The notes below the pieces were generated by a model, which saw nothing but the letters and a program-made list of their open reading frames with translations, made no database searches and was not told the DNA's origin. A stretch of 64,000 nucleotides of DNA, taken from assembly GCF_047495875.1 (NCBI RefSeq), contig NC_092458.1, positions 2,158,001 through 2,222,000 of the forward strand. The letters are read 5' to 3'. How positions within the stretch are numbered: the stretch's first letter is position 1; the number at the start of each line of letters is the position of its first letter. Made by a program: the position numbers and the translations under genes. Of the stretch, positions 38,383 to 49,806 are shown piece after piece. The DNA is from Pithys albifrons albifrons. Lineage: Eukaryota > Chordata > Aves > Passeriformes > Thamnophilidae.

Positions 38383-40847
38383 TAAGTAACTTAACTGTCT
38401 GTAATTAATTTGAATGGCATTGTATTTACTTTAAGCCTTTTACTCTCCTCCCTTTTTGCTAATGAAAAAGCAGACTTTTTTAAGCACTCTTACCTTCTGG
38501 TAGGAGGCAGTTAAATGATCATAGCTTTATTCCTGAATCTAGCTCCATGTTTCCCTCTGATCATATTCACATCACCATCCTCTGTCAGCAATATGTGCAC
38601 ATTTTTCATATTGGATACTCCAGATAAGTAAATTTTATTTTCTCTTCAATGGATGGATATAGATGGATAATCAGGGAAAGGACAGAGGATTTTCAAAGTC
38701 ATCTGTGAAACAAGGGGCCAAAGGATCATCAATTTCACTGAGATAAGAGAACTTGACTCCCTTAGATTCTTTGAAATTCAGGAATAGACTAACTGATTCT
38801 GTCTCAAGTCTCAGGAAAAAACAATCTTGTTGAGGAGAGAAAAAATGAAGGTCCCAAGCCCTTTTTTACTACACTGCCTTTGTAACTGAGGCATCACAAT
38901 GAATACAAACAATAAACAGACTTCACAAAACATCAAGTAGAAAAACAGATATATCTCATTTTATCTTCTCATCAACACTCGTTAGGATATTCTATATCTG
39001 TCACATGATATGACCAGTGAGCTCTCTGGGCACACTCTGGCTTCACTTTGGATGTATTAAATCAAACATGAATAGTGTGTCGACTTTTCATTTGCTATGC
39101 TCATTTCTAATATAACCCACATGTCTTCATATAATTTATGGATTCATTTTCATAATTAAGTTGTGTTTTTTTTCAAAAAACAGAATTATGCATTAGTGTT
39201 AGATTAAGAAAAATTTGACTTTCTTCCTTAATTAACTATTTTGATGGAGGAATATGGTGTTGCACAAAAAAAGATAAGATGTATGTAACACTTTAAATAT
39301 ACCCATTGGAGTTGATCACATTACCATGGAGTGAATTAATGAGAGAATAGATCAGAGAAATAATACACAATCAAAATGAATATTTAAGATTTAAAGCCAG
39401 AGTGATAAAATACAAGTCTAAATAGAACATGCATTTCTTTGAAGTAGAATAGTTTCATCTTTCTAACTGGTGTGTTCACTTGGAGTGATTCTCTTTTTCA
39501 TCATAGGACAATTTCTCATGTTAAATTTCCTGTTGAATGGAACCACGAGATGTGCAGAAAAAGCAAAATCAAATATTAGTTTTAAAATGTGGTTTTGGGT
39601 ATTAAGATGTCACATGTAAATCTATATATTAGAGCTACTAGAACTATTCATGGTGTTTAATGTAGCTGACAACGTTTCTAGAATGCACTTCATAATTTTC
39701 TTCAACATATATTGAAATTGGTCTAAGAAATTCTAAGCAGAAAAACAATTACTCACATTTTTTCTCTCAACTCTAATAATGAAAATTTTAACTTCAAGAA
39801 AGAATGAAGCTTTTTGATGTTTGTTGGGGGATAAGAATAGAGCAATTATTGTCATGCCATGTTACCATCTTTTAATAATCTTTTGTTAAAAATTTATTAA
39901 TCTATAAAATCTCATATCTCATGTCCTTGTGTGGACAAGCCCAGTCCAATTGGATGAGATGTGATGATGTGAACTACGGGATGAGAATTCTGTGCTAACT
40001 CCTCCTCCTTAATAATTGTGAGGTTAATAGTCACTTCATCAGGCAGCAAGGCAGGTGATCAGTATTGGTGATACCAGCAGAGAGAACATGACTAGGGCTT
40101 TCCTGTGCCCTTTGCAATCTGTAGGACTCCATACACAGGCATTAATTTGCCCGGAAAGTAAAAACATTGTACGATATTGCTCTATTATTTTTCAGATGTC
40201 AAAGCAAAATTTTGAGATAAATAAAGTCACAGAAGTAATCTGTGCTTGTGCCAGGAGCTGAAGATGGGATGAGAGTGACATCAGAAGAAACAGGCAGTAT
40301 ATTGGCAGAAAGATCTACAGTGCTGATAGCACAGCAGGAGCCGTAGCAGTTACAGGCAGTATTTTTTGTTACAGGTGAAAGAGAAGTTTCCACTCCTTTC
40401 CCGGTTCAGCTTTGATGTTCTCAGTGTTACATATCTGTCCCTTCAGAAGTTTGCTAATAACTTATTATGGTCATGTTATACTAATATAACTTCATATACT
40501 CTTTTTAATATTACTTTTAAGAAAAATAAGCATCTGTAATATAAGCCATTTTCCTTGACAGCAGCAAATCTCAACTTACTTCAAAACTTTTGCTATTTAG
40601 AAAGAAAAACAAAAGGTGAAATCACAAAACAAATTGTAATTTTTAGTGAGTGACTTCACATGGTAGCTCCCCCCTGATAGTTTTTGAGTCTTTTGCTTTG
40701 TTTCAGCTTCATGAACACCTGCAGACTGTCTCACCTATTATACAATTATTTCAAACCCAGAAACATACAGCACAGTGAAATCATTGAATGGTTCTTTACA
40801 AATGTCAGAAAGAAAAATCCCATGTAATGTAAGCACTGGATTATCTG

Positions 40848-41134
40848 ATACAGGAGGTAGATATGGGTGTAACTTTAAAGGGTGGTGTGCAAAGCCTATG
40901 GCTGGGTCTTTTCTCTTTCCTCCCCACAAAGGTGACTTAGAATGACCAAGATGAAAACAAGAGTGGAGATGAGTAATTCAGGGCTTCATTGTAAATCCTG
41001 TTCCTCTACAGCACCTCCTGCTCAAGGTTCAGAAAAACCTGCACTGTCAGGAAAGCCTAAAATGGATTATAACTAGACCCTTGCTTGCCTAATAGCTGGA
41101 AACTGGAACTACCTACTTCACAGTAGGTAACCAG
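40848..41134 (+). repeat. Unidentified interspersed repeat, copy 2
   Basis: This is the second copy of the repeat at 34552-34827, in the same orientation about 6.3 kb away. It contains a short insertion relative to copy 1 (AAATGGAT before TATAACTAGACC). Beyond about 41134 it continues into TGTAAAAAAGCAAATAAAA, which copy 1 lacks because the RTE fragment starts there. Confidence 0.75.
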
Positions 41135-41787
41135 TCTGTAAAAAAGCAAATAAAAAGGAGCTTGCCTCCTAAGTTTGCTTGGCACACATGGGAGGGAGGG
41201 AGAATCACTACCTCCTGTGGATGTGTGTGTTACACAACACTGAATGTGGACCAGTGCTATGTGGGAGAGTTCACTTTTTCAGGACTAGCTGAAGGTTATC
41301 CAAATATTTTTTTTGTTTTGTTTTCTTATAATACTTGCAGGACTCAAATATGTAGTGCAGCAGCAGGGCCTTTTCCTCTAACAATGCTAATTCCTGAATT
41401 CTGTCACAGTCCTGGAAAGTAGGAAACATGGATTTAAGTTCTAAAAGGATAAAGAATACCATGAGCCATGAGAGTTGTAGAATTTTCAATGGTAATATTA
41501 AAATGCCTTCCACCCTGGGTGCCAAAGTAGCCTGTAAATTATGCCAACTTCAGGTGTGACTGCATCTTTCGGACAGTTTCTGTTTTCAAGAATCTTTGGC
41601 CAAGTAAAGCAATGACAAGAGTGCCTTAAAGTCAAAACAGTAGTATTTTTAGTAGTAAGAATTGAGAATTGGTTATAGAAAGGAGCCTTCTGTAGCTCAT
41701 CTATGTCTCCTTTAGCTGTGAATTCTTAATACCTCCTGCAAATAACTTATTCAAATATAATGGCTATAAAGTGCTGCTATAGACATC

Positions 41788-42411
41788 TGTCTTGGTTTGA
41801 GATAAGCAACTGCCAACCCCCCCAAGCACAGAGAGAAAAGCCTCCCTCCTAACACCAGGGAAAGGGAGGAAAAGAGAGGGGAAAGGAAAGAAACCACTTC
41901 AAACCGCATTTATACTAAACCTACATATATTTTTCACAGAAAGAAAGAGACAATTAGAAGAGAGTACAAATATTCACTCACACAAGTCTGCAACAAGTTC
42001 CCCACCTCAACTTCTTAATGAACACACAAATTCTACTGTCTTAACTACACATTACTTAAGAAAAGACTTATTCCCCAGGGAGACAAACCCAAGCAGAAAG
42101 GAGAGACCCAGAACAACACATTTGACTTTCCTGAGATACCCTGTGAGCCAGTGGTGGGCCTGGTCCTCTCCATCCCCCCTGGGACAGCATCGTGTGTCCT
42201 CCCAAGAGGAGGGCTGAGAAGCAACTGCCTTAACCACTCCCACACTGGTTCCTACTGCCCTGGAGATGATGTCATAATGTGGTATGGAATACAAAATTAC
42301 TGGCTAGAAGAGGTCAGCTGTTAGCTCAGCCCAGCTCAAGTCAGCTGACAGCTTCAGCCTAGTCCAGACTTCAGAGCCCAAATCTAGGCCCACTTAGGTG
42401 AACCCATAACA
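41788..42411 (-). mobile_element. Solo LTR, ERVL-like family, inserted at the head of a 5S-derived SINE
   Basis: On the + strand it runs from TGTCTTGGTTTGAG to ACCCATAACA, flanked by perfect ACATC repeats (41783-41787 and 42412-42416). It is near-identical to the LTR at 20975-21597, so both are probably recent relative to the 11.6-kb member. The downstream ACATC belongs to the head of a 5S-rRNA-derived SINE. Joining the two flanks across the LTR gives a plausible SINE 5' end, so the LTR appears nested in it. Confidence 0.9.
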
Positions 42412-42700
42412 ACATCCAATCCCATCAGATCTCGGAAGCTCAGCAGGGTCAGCCCCGGATTAGTACTTGGATGGGAGACCTCCTGGGAAATGCCGGGTGC
42501 TGTAGGTTCTAGTCCTGAGGACTTCACTGGCACTGTCCAAGCTCACTCGGCCGTGGCAGATGAACCTCAGGACTGAAACGGTGGGGCCAGTTCTGCGCAC
42601 GCTGAGCCTCACCTGAAATCCACTGCGCAGGCTGGAAGGGCACACCCACGTGGGGACAGCCCTGCCCAAATCTGTGTTCACAAAGTTTGGCCATACATAC
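42412..42700 (+). mobile_element. 5S-rRNA-derived SINE, copy A (5' end separated by an LTR)
   Basis: Positions 42425-42508 read as vertebrate 5S rRNA from GATCTCGGAAGC to GGGTGCTGTAGG. They include the internal pol III promoter: box A at about 42437-42452 (AGCTCAGCAGGGTCAG) and box C at 42461-42480 (TAGTACTTGGATGGGAGACC). A non-5S body of about 190 bp follows and ends GGCCATACATAC, a short ATAC-type tail. Its probable first bases (GCTATAGACATC) lie at 41776-41787, left of the inserted LTR. A run of A at 42719-42743 lies outside the matching unit. The 5S head drives transcription in such SINEs; mobilisation by an RTE-type LINE is inferred from the tail. Confidence 0.88.
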
Positions 42701-45579
42701 ATTTTTGTGCTGTTTCTGAAAAAAAAAAAAAAAAAAGAAAAAAGACTGCATTTTTTAAAGTACAGTCCTTTTAATGCTGCTGAAATTATTTTTTTCTTCT
42801 GCATTCCTATTATGATAGCAGTCTGACCAAAAGCCATCTGGCTCAGGTGGACAATGAATCAAAAATTTCAAAGCTGATAGATCTGGCAATCTCATTTAGT
42901 AACATGTACTGCTTCTAACTTAAGCCACTCTTTCCCTGGAGTTCTCCTGATTTCCACCTTTGGCTGACCATCACATTACAGACATGTGTTGAGTGTGTGA
43001 AACATCATCTCCAGTATGGTCACAAAGATAAGTGTCAGTAATCAGGGCAAGATGACCTGTACATTCCCTACAGAGCTGTTATAAATGATGACCCAAGAGC
43101 AAAGAGGAAACTCTTACGGCATTCGTCTGGCCACAAAATTCTCCACAATGGACCCCCTACATCGATATGCTTTTGTTCACATTCAGGTGAGATTTTTTCC
43201 TACATTATCTGGAAATCTGCTGTGGATTATCTGTATCTGTTTAAATATGCAGCTGCCTGTTTTACGAGACTTCATGGCAAACACAGCCACATCTCTCTGT
43301 TGAATTCCTATTCATTTACTAAGTGAAAGTGTTTGTTCTCCACACACTCAACTTTTGATAACTTAGAAACCATTTTATCGCTGTGTAACTCCTTGATATC
43401 TGCAATCAACAGGGTCATTTTAGTGACTTTTTTTGTTTTTTGATTTTTTTTTACCAGAGTCTGTCTCCCTGACTTTCTGAGAGAACTGTGACTGGGGAGA
43501 TGGGGATGTGTTAGCTCTGCTGAAAGGCTGCAGGATGTCAGGGATGAAAACAAAACTACTCTACGATATGGAATTACTGACTGAATCTTTTTGCAATGAA
43601 GTTTCTTTACGTTCTGTCCTTGTATACTACAGTCAAAAGGAGCTATGAACACTTATTTATTATACAAATGCAATATTTCTGCGTAGGACACAAAATGGAC
43701 TGCTAAGTGCACATGAAATGTGTGTGCAATGTGATTCCTGAAACAGGAATGTCCTACTGTAGCAGCTACATAATGGATTCTTTGCAAAGAGGTATCTGGA
43801 TTCCTGCTTGCTGAAGCAGGCATCAAACATCAACACACCATTTTAAGCATTGGGCTTTGTTGATTTCAGTGAGTTTTGTGCACAGAAAAAATGATGGACT
43901 GACTGCATTAAATTCTAAGTACTTTAATCACTGAACTTGCAGCTGAGAATTGTCTTCTGTTCACAACTCTTTCAATGAGCCTGAATTTTAACCTTCAGTT
44001 AATGAAGTTATTTAATATAATTTGTTTATTTATTTATTTCCATAATCGTCGCTAACCTTAACAAGTACTGACAAAAACCTGCTTTGTTAAGGAAAAATAA
44101 AAATATTTTAAGCTTTAAAGATATTTACTAGTGATGGGTATATAGCATTTTCCCCCCTGCAATTAATAATTACATTGTGAATTTTAGCTACTTCTCTGAG
44201 ATGTTCCTTTCATTAGGTGCACAGGTTTTACCTAGTTTTAAAATTTACAATATAGTTTTCAGGATATTACAGATGTTTACATTATAAGACAACAAAGTCA
44301 GACAATACTGAAAGAGAGCTAAGGTATTTGAGCATTCCAGCTAGTTTTCCAGATCTGCTCACAGGAGTGTGTTTGGGTGCTGATAAGGCACTAACTATAT
44401 TAAAAAGACAGAGGCACAGCAGCATAAGTATTGTTTTTCCTTTTTAGTCACTAGAGGATGATTCTTCCATGCATTAGCAAAAAATGCAAAACCAATGAAC
44501 ATTTTAAACATATTAGAGTTTTTAAGATGTGCATCTTAGGAGAGCTTATTTCTTCTTTAAAGATAAATTAAATACATCTGGTATTTTAACTTCTGTTTAT
44601 TGTTTCTAAACTCATTAGTGACTGATTGCTTAGAAATCACAGCTGTTTGATGAGGTCAATAGGAGCCAAAAAACCTATGCAGGCCAATTTAATGCCTCGT
44701 AGTTGGTAATGCAATTTGGAATGTGATCTCTTAACATTTAGACACATACAATGTTTGTGAAGAAAAATACATTGAATATAGTTGTGAAAATGGCCATGCC
44801 TTTTACCTTGGTGGTCCTTTTTCCTGCTTGACCTTTATTGAGTCTTACTTTTAATGGAGCCACTTTGGAGGTGACAGAGGCATTCCTTCTCACCCAAGTT
44901 CACTAAAATAAGTACTGCTTGAAATAAACTGAGTTATTTAAACTATGTACCTAAAGTATATTTTTTTTTGTCAAATGAGGTCATCACCTCTATGGTACAT
45001 CTGGCCTCTTATCTTCCTGGCACTCTTACTTCTGCTTCTAACCTCAAATTGCTGTGCCAGTGCCAAAACAGTAGAGCCACTAGAAAATGGTATTTTCATT
45101 GTCAGGAAGCAGAAATAAATTTGTGCACTACTATAGTCTATATGATGAAGGATGCATTCTTCAACTTTTTTTTTTAAAGTGGCAAAGGCTGAATTTGCAA
45201 CGAATAAGCTGATCTTAATAGATACATAAAGTTTAGGTGTTTTTTTATTGTATATCATGTGTACATCATTAGCTATAACAGATAAAATGTTTGATTTTAG
45301 ACAGTTTCATCAGAATAGTGTAAGCAGTGATTTTATGAAGAGTATTTAAAGCAGGTGTAATGTGCCCTGTAGTGTCTCCACAAATTCTCAGATTCATTGC
45401 AGACTGACTGTAGCACGTAGTGTGTAAAGCCAGGAGTTGGTGTTATAGATAGATCTTCTGCAAGGACTCGATAAGTAATGCATGTGAAACAGCTATAAGG
45501 GAACTTCATAATCTGTATGTAACAGCGAAGAAAGAAATCATTTTTTTGCAGTTAGTTGAATCTAACTTAGTACCAAAAT

Positions 45580-45888
45580 GTATGTATGGCCAAACTTGGC
45601 GAACGCAGATTTGGGCAGGGCTGTACCCACCTGGGTGGGCCCTTCCAGCCTGTGCAGTGGATTTTAGGTGAGGCTCAGCGTGCGCAGAACTGGCCCCACC
45701 GTTTCAGTCCTGAGGTTCATCTGCCACGGCCGAGAGAGCTTGGACAGTGCCAGTGAAGTCCTCAGGACTAGAACCTACAGCACCCGGCATTTCCCAGGAG
45801 GTCTCCCATCCAAGCACTAATCCGGGGCTGACCCTGCTGAGCTTCCGAGATCTGACGGGATCGGATGGCAGGGAGGCATTTAACTGCC
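45580..45888 (-). mobile_element. 5S-rRNA-derived SINE, copy B, complete with target duplication
   Basis: Read on the minus strand this is the same element as copy A: a 5S-like head (CCGTCAGATCTCGGAAGCTC through GGGTGCTGTAGG), the same roughly 190-bp body, and the same GGCCATACATAC end. Perfect 12-bp direct repeats TAGTACCAAAAT flank it (45568-45579 and 45889-45900), so the 309-bp unit is intact. It has no poly(A). Both copies retain many CpGs, which suggests modest age. It is inverted relative to copy A, 2.9 kb away. Confidence 0.92.
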
Positions 45889-46199
45889 TAGTACCAAAAT
45901 AATCTGCAGAAAATTAGTAACATTGTAGTCTAACTAGACCTAAAATTAGTTTTATTCACATATTGCACTTTCTTTATGTAACCATAACATGAAGGCCGAA
46001 ATGCTCATGCTATTCTTTGATATGTTAGTTAGGCATATAGTTAACACATTTTTTATATTGGAGCATCAGCTGTTAGACTGATGGCCTCCTCAGGAACACA
46101 GTGCAATCAAAACATTACAGAGAAATAGTTTTGGAAGTATTTGTTTGAGTCAGAAGAGGAGCTTGTATTTCACAGCCAAGGCTTATCCAGCATAGACAG

Positions 46200-46499
46200 G
46201 ATTTTTCCTTTCTCTGTCTCCTCCCGCCCCCTCCCAGTCTTTTTCCCTCTAAATCCTTGGGCTCTCTCTCGCACAGTTACTGTGTGCTGTTGAGTCCAAT
46301 CCGCAGGCAAGGGGGATTTCAGTCCAGCTTTTTCAGGAAGCCGCAGATACACACAAAGTTGGCTGATGTGCCATTCAGCATCCCAGCAGCTCTTTCTCTT
46401 CACACTCGCAATGGCAAAGCTTTGTGCGGATGCACTGCTGGATGCTCTGAACTGAAACGGTCTAGGGGAACTTAGCGGCTTCTGGACAGCCTTTTAAAG
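46200..46499 (+). promoter_or_regulatory. Candidate internal promoter and non-coding first exon (Up140/Dp140-like)
   Basis: This non-repetitive block has about a dozen CpGs from 46224 to 46555, in an intron otherwise nearly free of them. It starts with a C-rich segment holding a GC box (CCCGCCCC, 46224-46231), as in TATA-less promoters. It ends with CTTTTAAAG/GTAAGG, a consensus 5' splice donor after 46499, on the same strand as the rod exon. An ATG at about 46411 opens only a 14-codon frame, so an exon here would be untranslated leader. From established knowledge, the 140-kDa isoforms of dystrophin and utrophin use a private first exon in intron 44 and start translation further downstream. 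The location matches if the coding exon is exon 44. The transcription start is not visible, and the exon start is therefore unknown. Confidence 0.5.
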
Positions 46500-49382
46500 G
46501 TAAGGAAGCGAAAATAGGCGTGCTGGAGAAGGAATCTACCGGGGAAGAGCGTGGCGTGTAGTGCTGTGCAGGCTGCATCTTAAGTCTCCTGTTCTGATGC
46601 AGGAGTCTGTGAGCAGTAGGTGGGAGGGGATGCTTTTGTACTTGAAATAAGAAGCCCCAGATTAAGTGTTATCGCAATGACTACTTTAGAGCTTGTGACA
46701 AACGGTGCGGTGATCAAAGCTTTCTGAAAATACCTCTGCCAATTATTTATCCGCTCCCAAGTTAAACCTAACTGTATTAAAAACAGCAGTAGAGGCCAGC
46801 AGCCCAAAGCTGCAAGGTGCTTTGAACAGCTCTTGTCTTGCTTTTTGAAGTCCCCTTATTGCAGACAGTTTGCTTGAACACTCTTGAGAGAGCATTTCAT
46901 GCACATTTATCACAATTGGAGCCTTTTCTTTCTCTATAATCCACCAAGAAACTGTATGTTTTAACAATAAAAGGCCATTTTTAATGCTCAAATCTCATAG
47001 TGTGCTTAAATATCTGTTAAAAGACTACTCATAGAGCCATATAGATGTCTGTGCATTTAGGTTATAATTGACTTTCATTCAAATGTTTTAATACTTAAGG
47101 ACTTCACTAAAATGTATTTTAAAATTTAATTTCTATTATAAAGCAGTTGAGGCTTTTTGCTTAAAATAACCTGTATTAGAGATGCTGGTTTTACTTTTGA
47201 ATGGTCTGCTTCATCCCTTTATGTATCTGTCTGCTTCAGGTTAATGTTATATCATATGTCAGAATACCATGAGAAATTTCAAATATTGATGCTCATAGAC
47301 TAGTTGGATTTTACTACTTTGGTGGTGGAGTGGGTTTTATGTTTTGCAATATTTCCCAAGCCTCTTTCAGTATTTTTTAATCTCAAAATAGGATATGAAG
47401 TACGCAATGTTCTTCAACTTAATACAGGTAGTGTTTTAACAACCAGCACTCCCACTCCTGTAGATTTCTAGTGGTTTGCATATTAGACAAATGTTTGTGG
47501 CAGCAGGCAAGCTTCTTAAAAAGTTTCCACCTGACAATAACTCTGAAAACCATTTTTAAGAAAAAAAGTAAAGATTTTCTTTTCCCCAAATCTTTAATTG
47601 GCTTGTAAACTTCTTTTGAAATTTATATAAGAATTTTTGTTTTTTTAGAAATGTATGTGTTACTCCAGGCTGGTATTTTATTCTGCTGTTTCTCACAGAA
47701 GTATTTGACAGTCACTACCATGCATTTTCTAATCTGAGTCTAGAGTAAGTTAAAGCCTGAGTTCATATCGAATGAATTTGCATTTTAAATTAGGTGTTCC
47801 AGGTAATAACATCAAGGAGAAAGTATCTGTGTATGATTTTTGGCATACCACTGTTGGCATAGTTCGTAGAAATTATGAAAAGTTATACATTTTAATAAAT
47901 AAATGGCTTGTGGATTTGCAGATTGATATTTTCAATGATTTTTCATTACAGTTTCTGCCATTGAGGAAATGTGAGGGCTTTGAGAAAGATGGAGTGCTGT
48001 AATTACCAGGTGCACATGTTCATTAATCCTTCCTGGCTAGAAAAAGCTTCAAGTTCTTCTCCAGTGGCATATTCCTAAAGCTATAAATATCTAAATTGTG
48101 TCAGCCAAGAAGTCACTCAGAATGGAGGCTCTTTTTGAGCTCAATTTCATGCACTGTTGCTTTGGTCTTGTGAGGGAGTGCTTTGCATTCTTCATGATGG
48201 ATATTTGTCCTCTTCCTTACAAAAGTTCAGAAAACAAACTGTTAGTTCATTAATTATTTTGTTTGAAGTATGTATAAATAGATTTTGACAAGTCTTCCTG
48301 AGGATAAAAATATGTAAGAATAACTTTCTTAAGTGAAGATACAAACCAGAAGAGTTGCTAAGATAATTTTAAATCTTACACATGATATTTTAGTAAACAA
48401 ATTAGGAAAACTAGAGCCTAGACTTAAGGAAAAGGATGTTAGAAGAATGTCTGTAGTACTCTGCTTGCATGGTTTTTTCATTTATCCATCTACTGGCAGG
48501 TTAAATAGCATGCTGATGGAATACTGCAGTTTTATCCTCTGCTAAAAGAGGATATCCTTCCTTTTAAATGTTCTGATATAACTGTCAGTCTGTATATGAA
48601 CAGAAATATTGGTAAATCCATTTGTATATCTGTGTATTTTCATGTGGGTATCTGTACATAATCATACAGTTATCATATAGTTATAGTATTTAATTACAGA
48701 GCATGTAAATGTAATTTTCATCAGATGCTATTTTGATAGATACTTGAAATATGTAATGGCATCTGTAAAATGCCTATATATAATTTATCTATGAATGTAC
48801 ATATATGTTTGTGCACCTTTCTGAAAATATTATTGTTGGCATTTACTGGAACTGCACTGAGTTGTTGATTTTACAGTCAGTTCCCTGTGTCCAACCTGTC
48901 ATCTGATATATAGGGTTGTTTCAGGACTACACATCAATTTAAGTTTGAAAAGCACTAAAATGTATATTTCCTTCTGTTACAACTATCAGTAATTTTAGAC
49001 TCTCTTACAAGCTCCGAATTTCAGGGTTAAGATCTTTGCTGTTTGAGAAATTGTGTAGTTTTTTGGGTTTTGTTTTTTGGGTGTTTTTTTTTTCCTTTTG
49101 CTTGAAATGAGCTCAGAAAAAAAAAAAAAGCAAACCTCAAGTAGCAGACATAGAGATCATACCTTACTGGCACATGAAAATAGTATTTTTTATCAAAAAT
49201 AGGCTTGAAAGAAGGGGCAGATGCTGCTGCCTGTAGATAGTGCACTTCATTCACATTGTCAATCTCTATGAATTGCTGAGGAGATTCAGTGCTTCCTTGT
49301 TGTCCTACAAAAGGGAGTAAAGATTTTTTTTTTTTTAATAAGTGAAATAATAGAACTGTGTCTCTGCATTATCTGGAGTAGA

Positions 49383-49565
49383 GTGCGCGTAAAGGGTGAG
49401 ATGGCAAAAAGGCTGGGTACCGGTACTGGCCTCGCAAGTTGCGTGAGATGCGCCCCCCTGCCCGGCCGGCGCGGGCGGAGCTGGGGAGCTGTCCAGCACT
49501 CTGCCTCCTGCCAGCAGCATCCCAGGGGCCACTGCTCTCTCAGCGTCTCAGAGGTTCGGACAAAC
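49383..49565. promoter_or_regulatory. Dense CpG cluster, possible second regulatory element
   Basis: About 180 bp contains roughly a dozen or more CpGs, including CCCGGCCGGCGCGGGCGG at about 49461-49478 with a GGGCGG box. It is the most GC-rich non-repeat sequence in the window. Overlapping open frames exist on both strands, as expected from GC-rich DNA, and none resembles a protein I know. I see no strong splice donor next to it, so promoter, enhancer or a fragment of an unknown repeat all remain possible. Confidence 0.35.
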
Positions 49566-49806
49566 ATGCAATAATTACGTCTCAGGATGCTCCCTTTTCC
49601 AGGGAGAGGAGAGTTAGATGGGAAATGCATCACCTGGTGTGGATCACAGGCAACTTTTTCGTGTTATGTGGGATTTGGAGAATGGACTCAGATCACCCTG
49701 TCAGGAAGGGTCACAAGGCAGCTCAAAGGCATTTAGGCACAGTGGCAGTGACATAGGTCTAGCCTAATATTCTTATGCTAAATAGCAGGATATTTAGTAA
49801 AGATAC

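Noticed and set aside
20975..42411. The two similar LTRs as ends of one 21-kb provirus
   Set aside because: Each has its own flanking duplication, the spacing is too large, and no viral genes lie between them.
42425..42508. A functional 5S rRNA gene
   Set aside because: The 5' portion of 5S is missing or altered, the sequence continues into a SINE body with no T-run terminator after the 5S part, and a second copy has a retroposon target duplication.
49383..49574. 63-codon GC-rich frame as a small protein gene
   Set aside because: Frames are open on both strands, as expected for CpG-rich DNA; no start context, splice donor or homology is recognisable.
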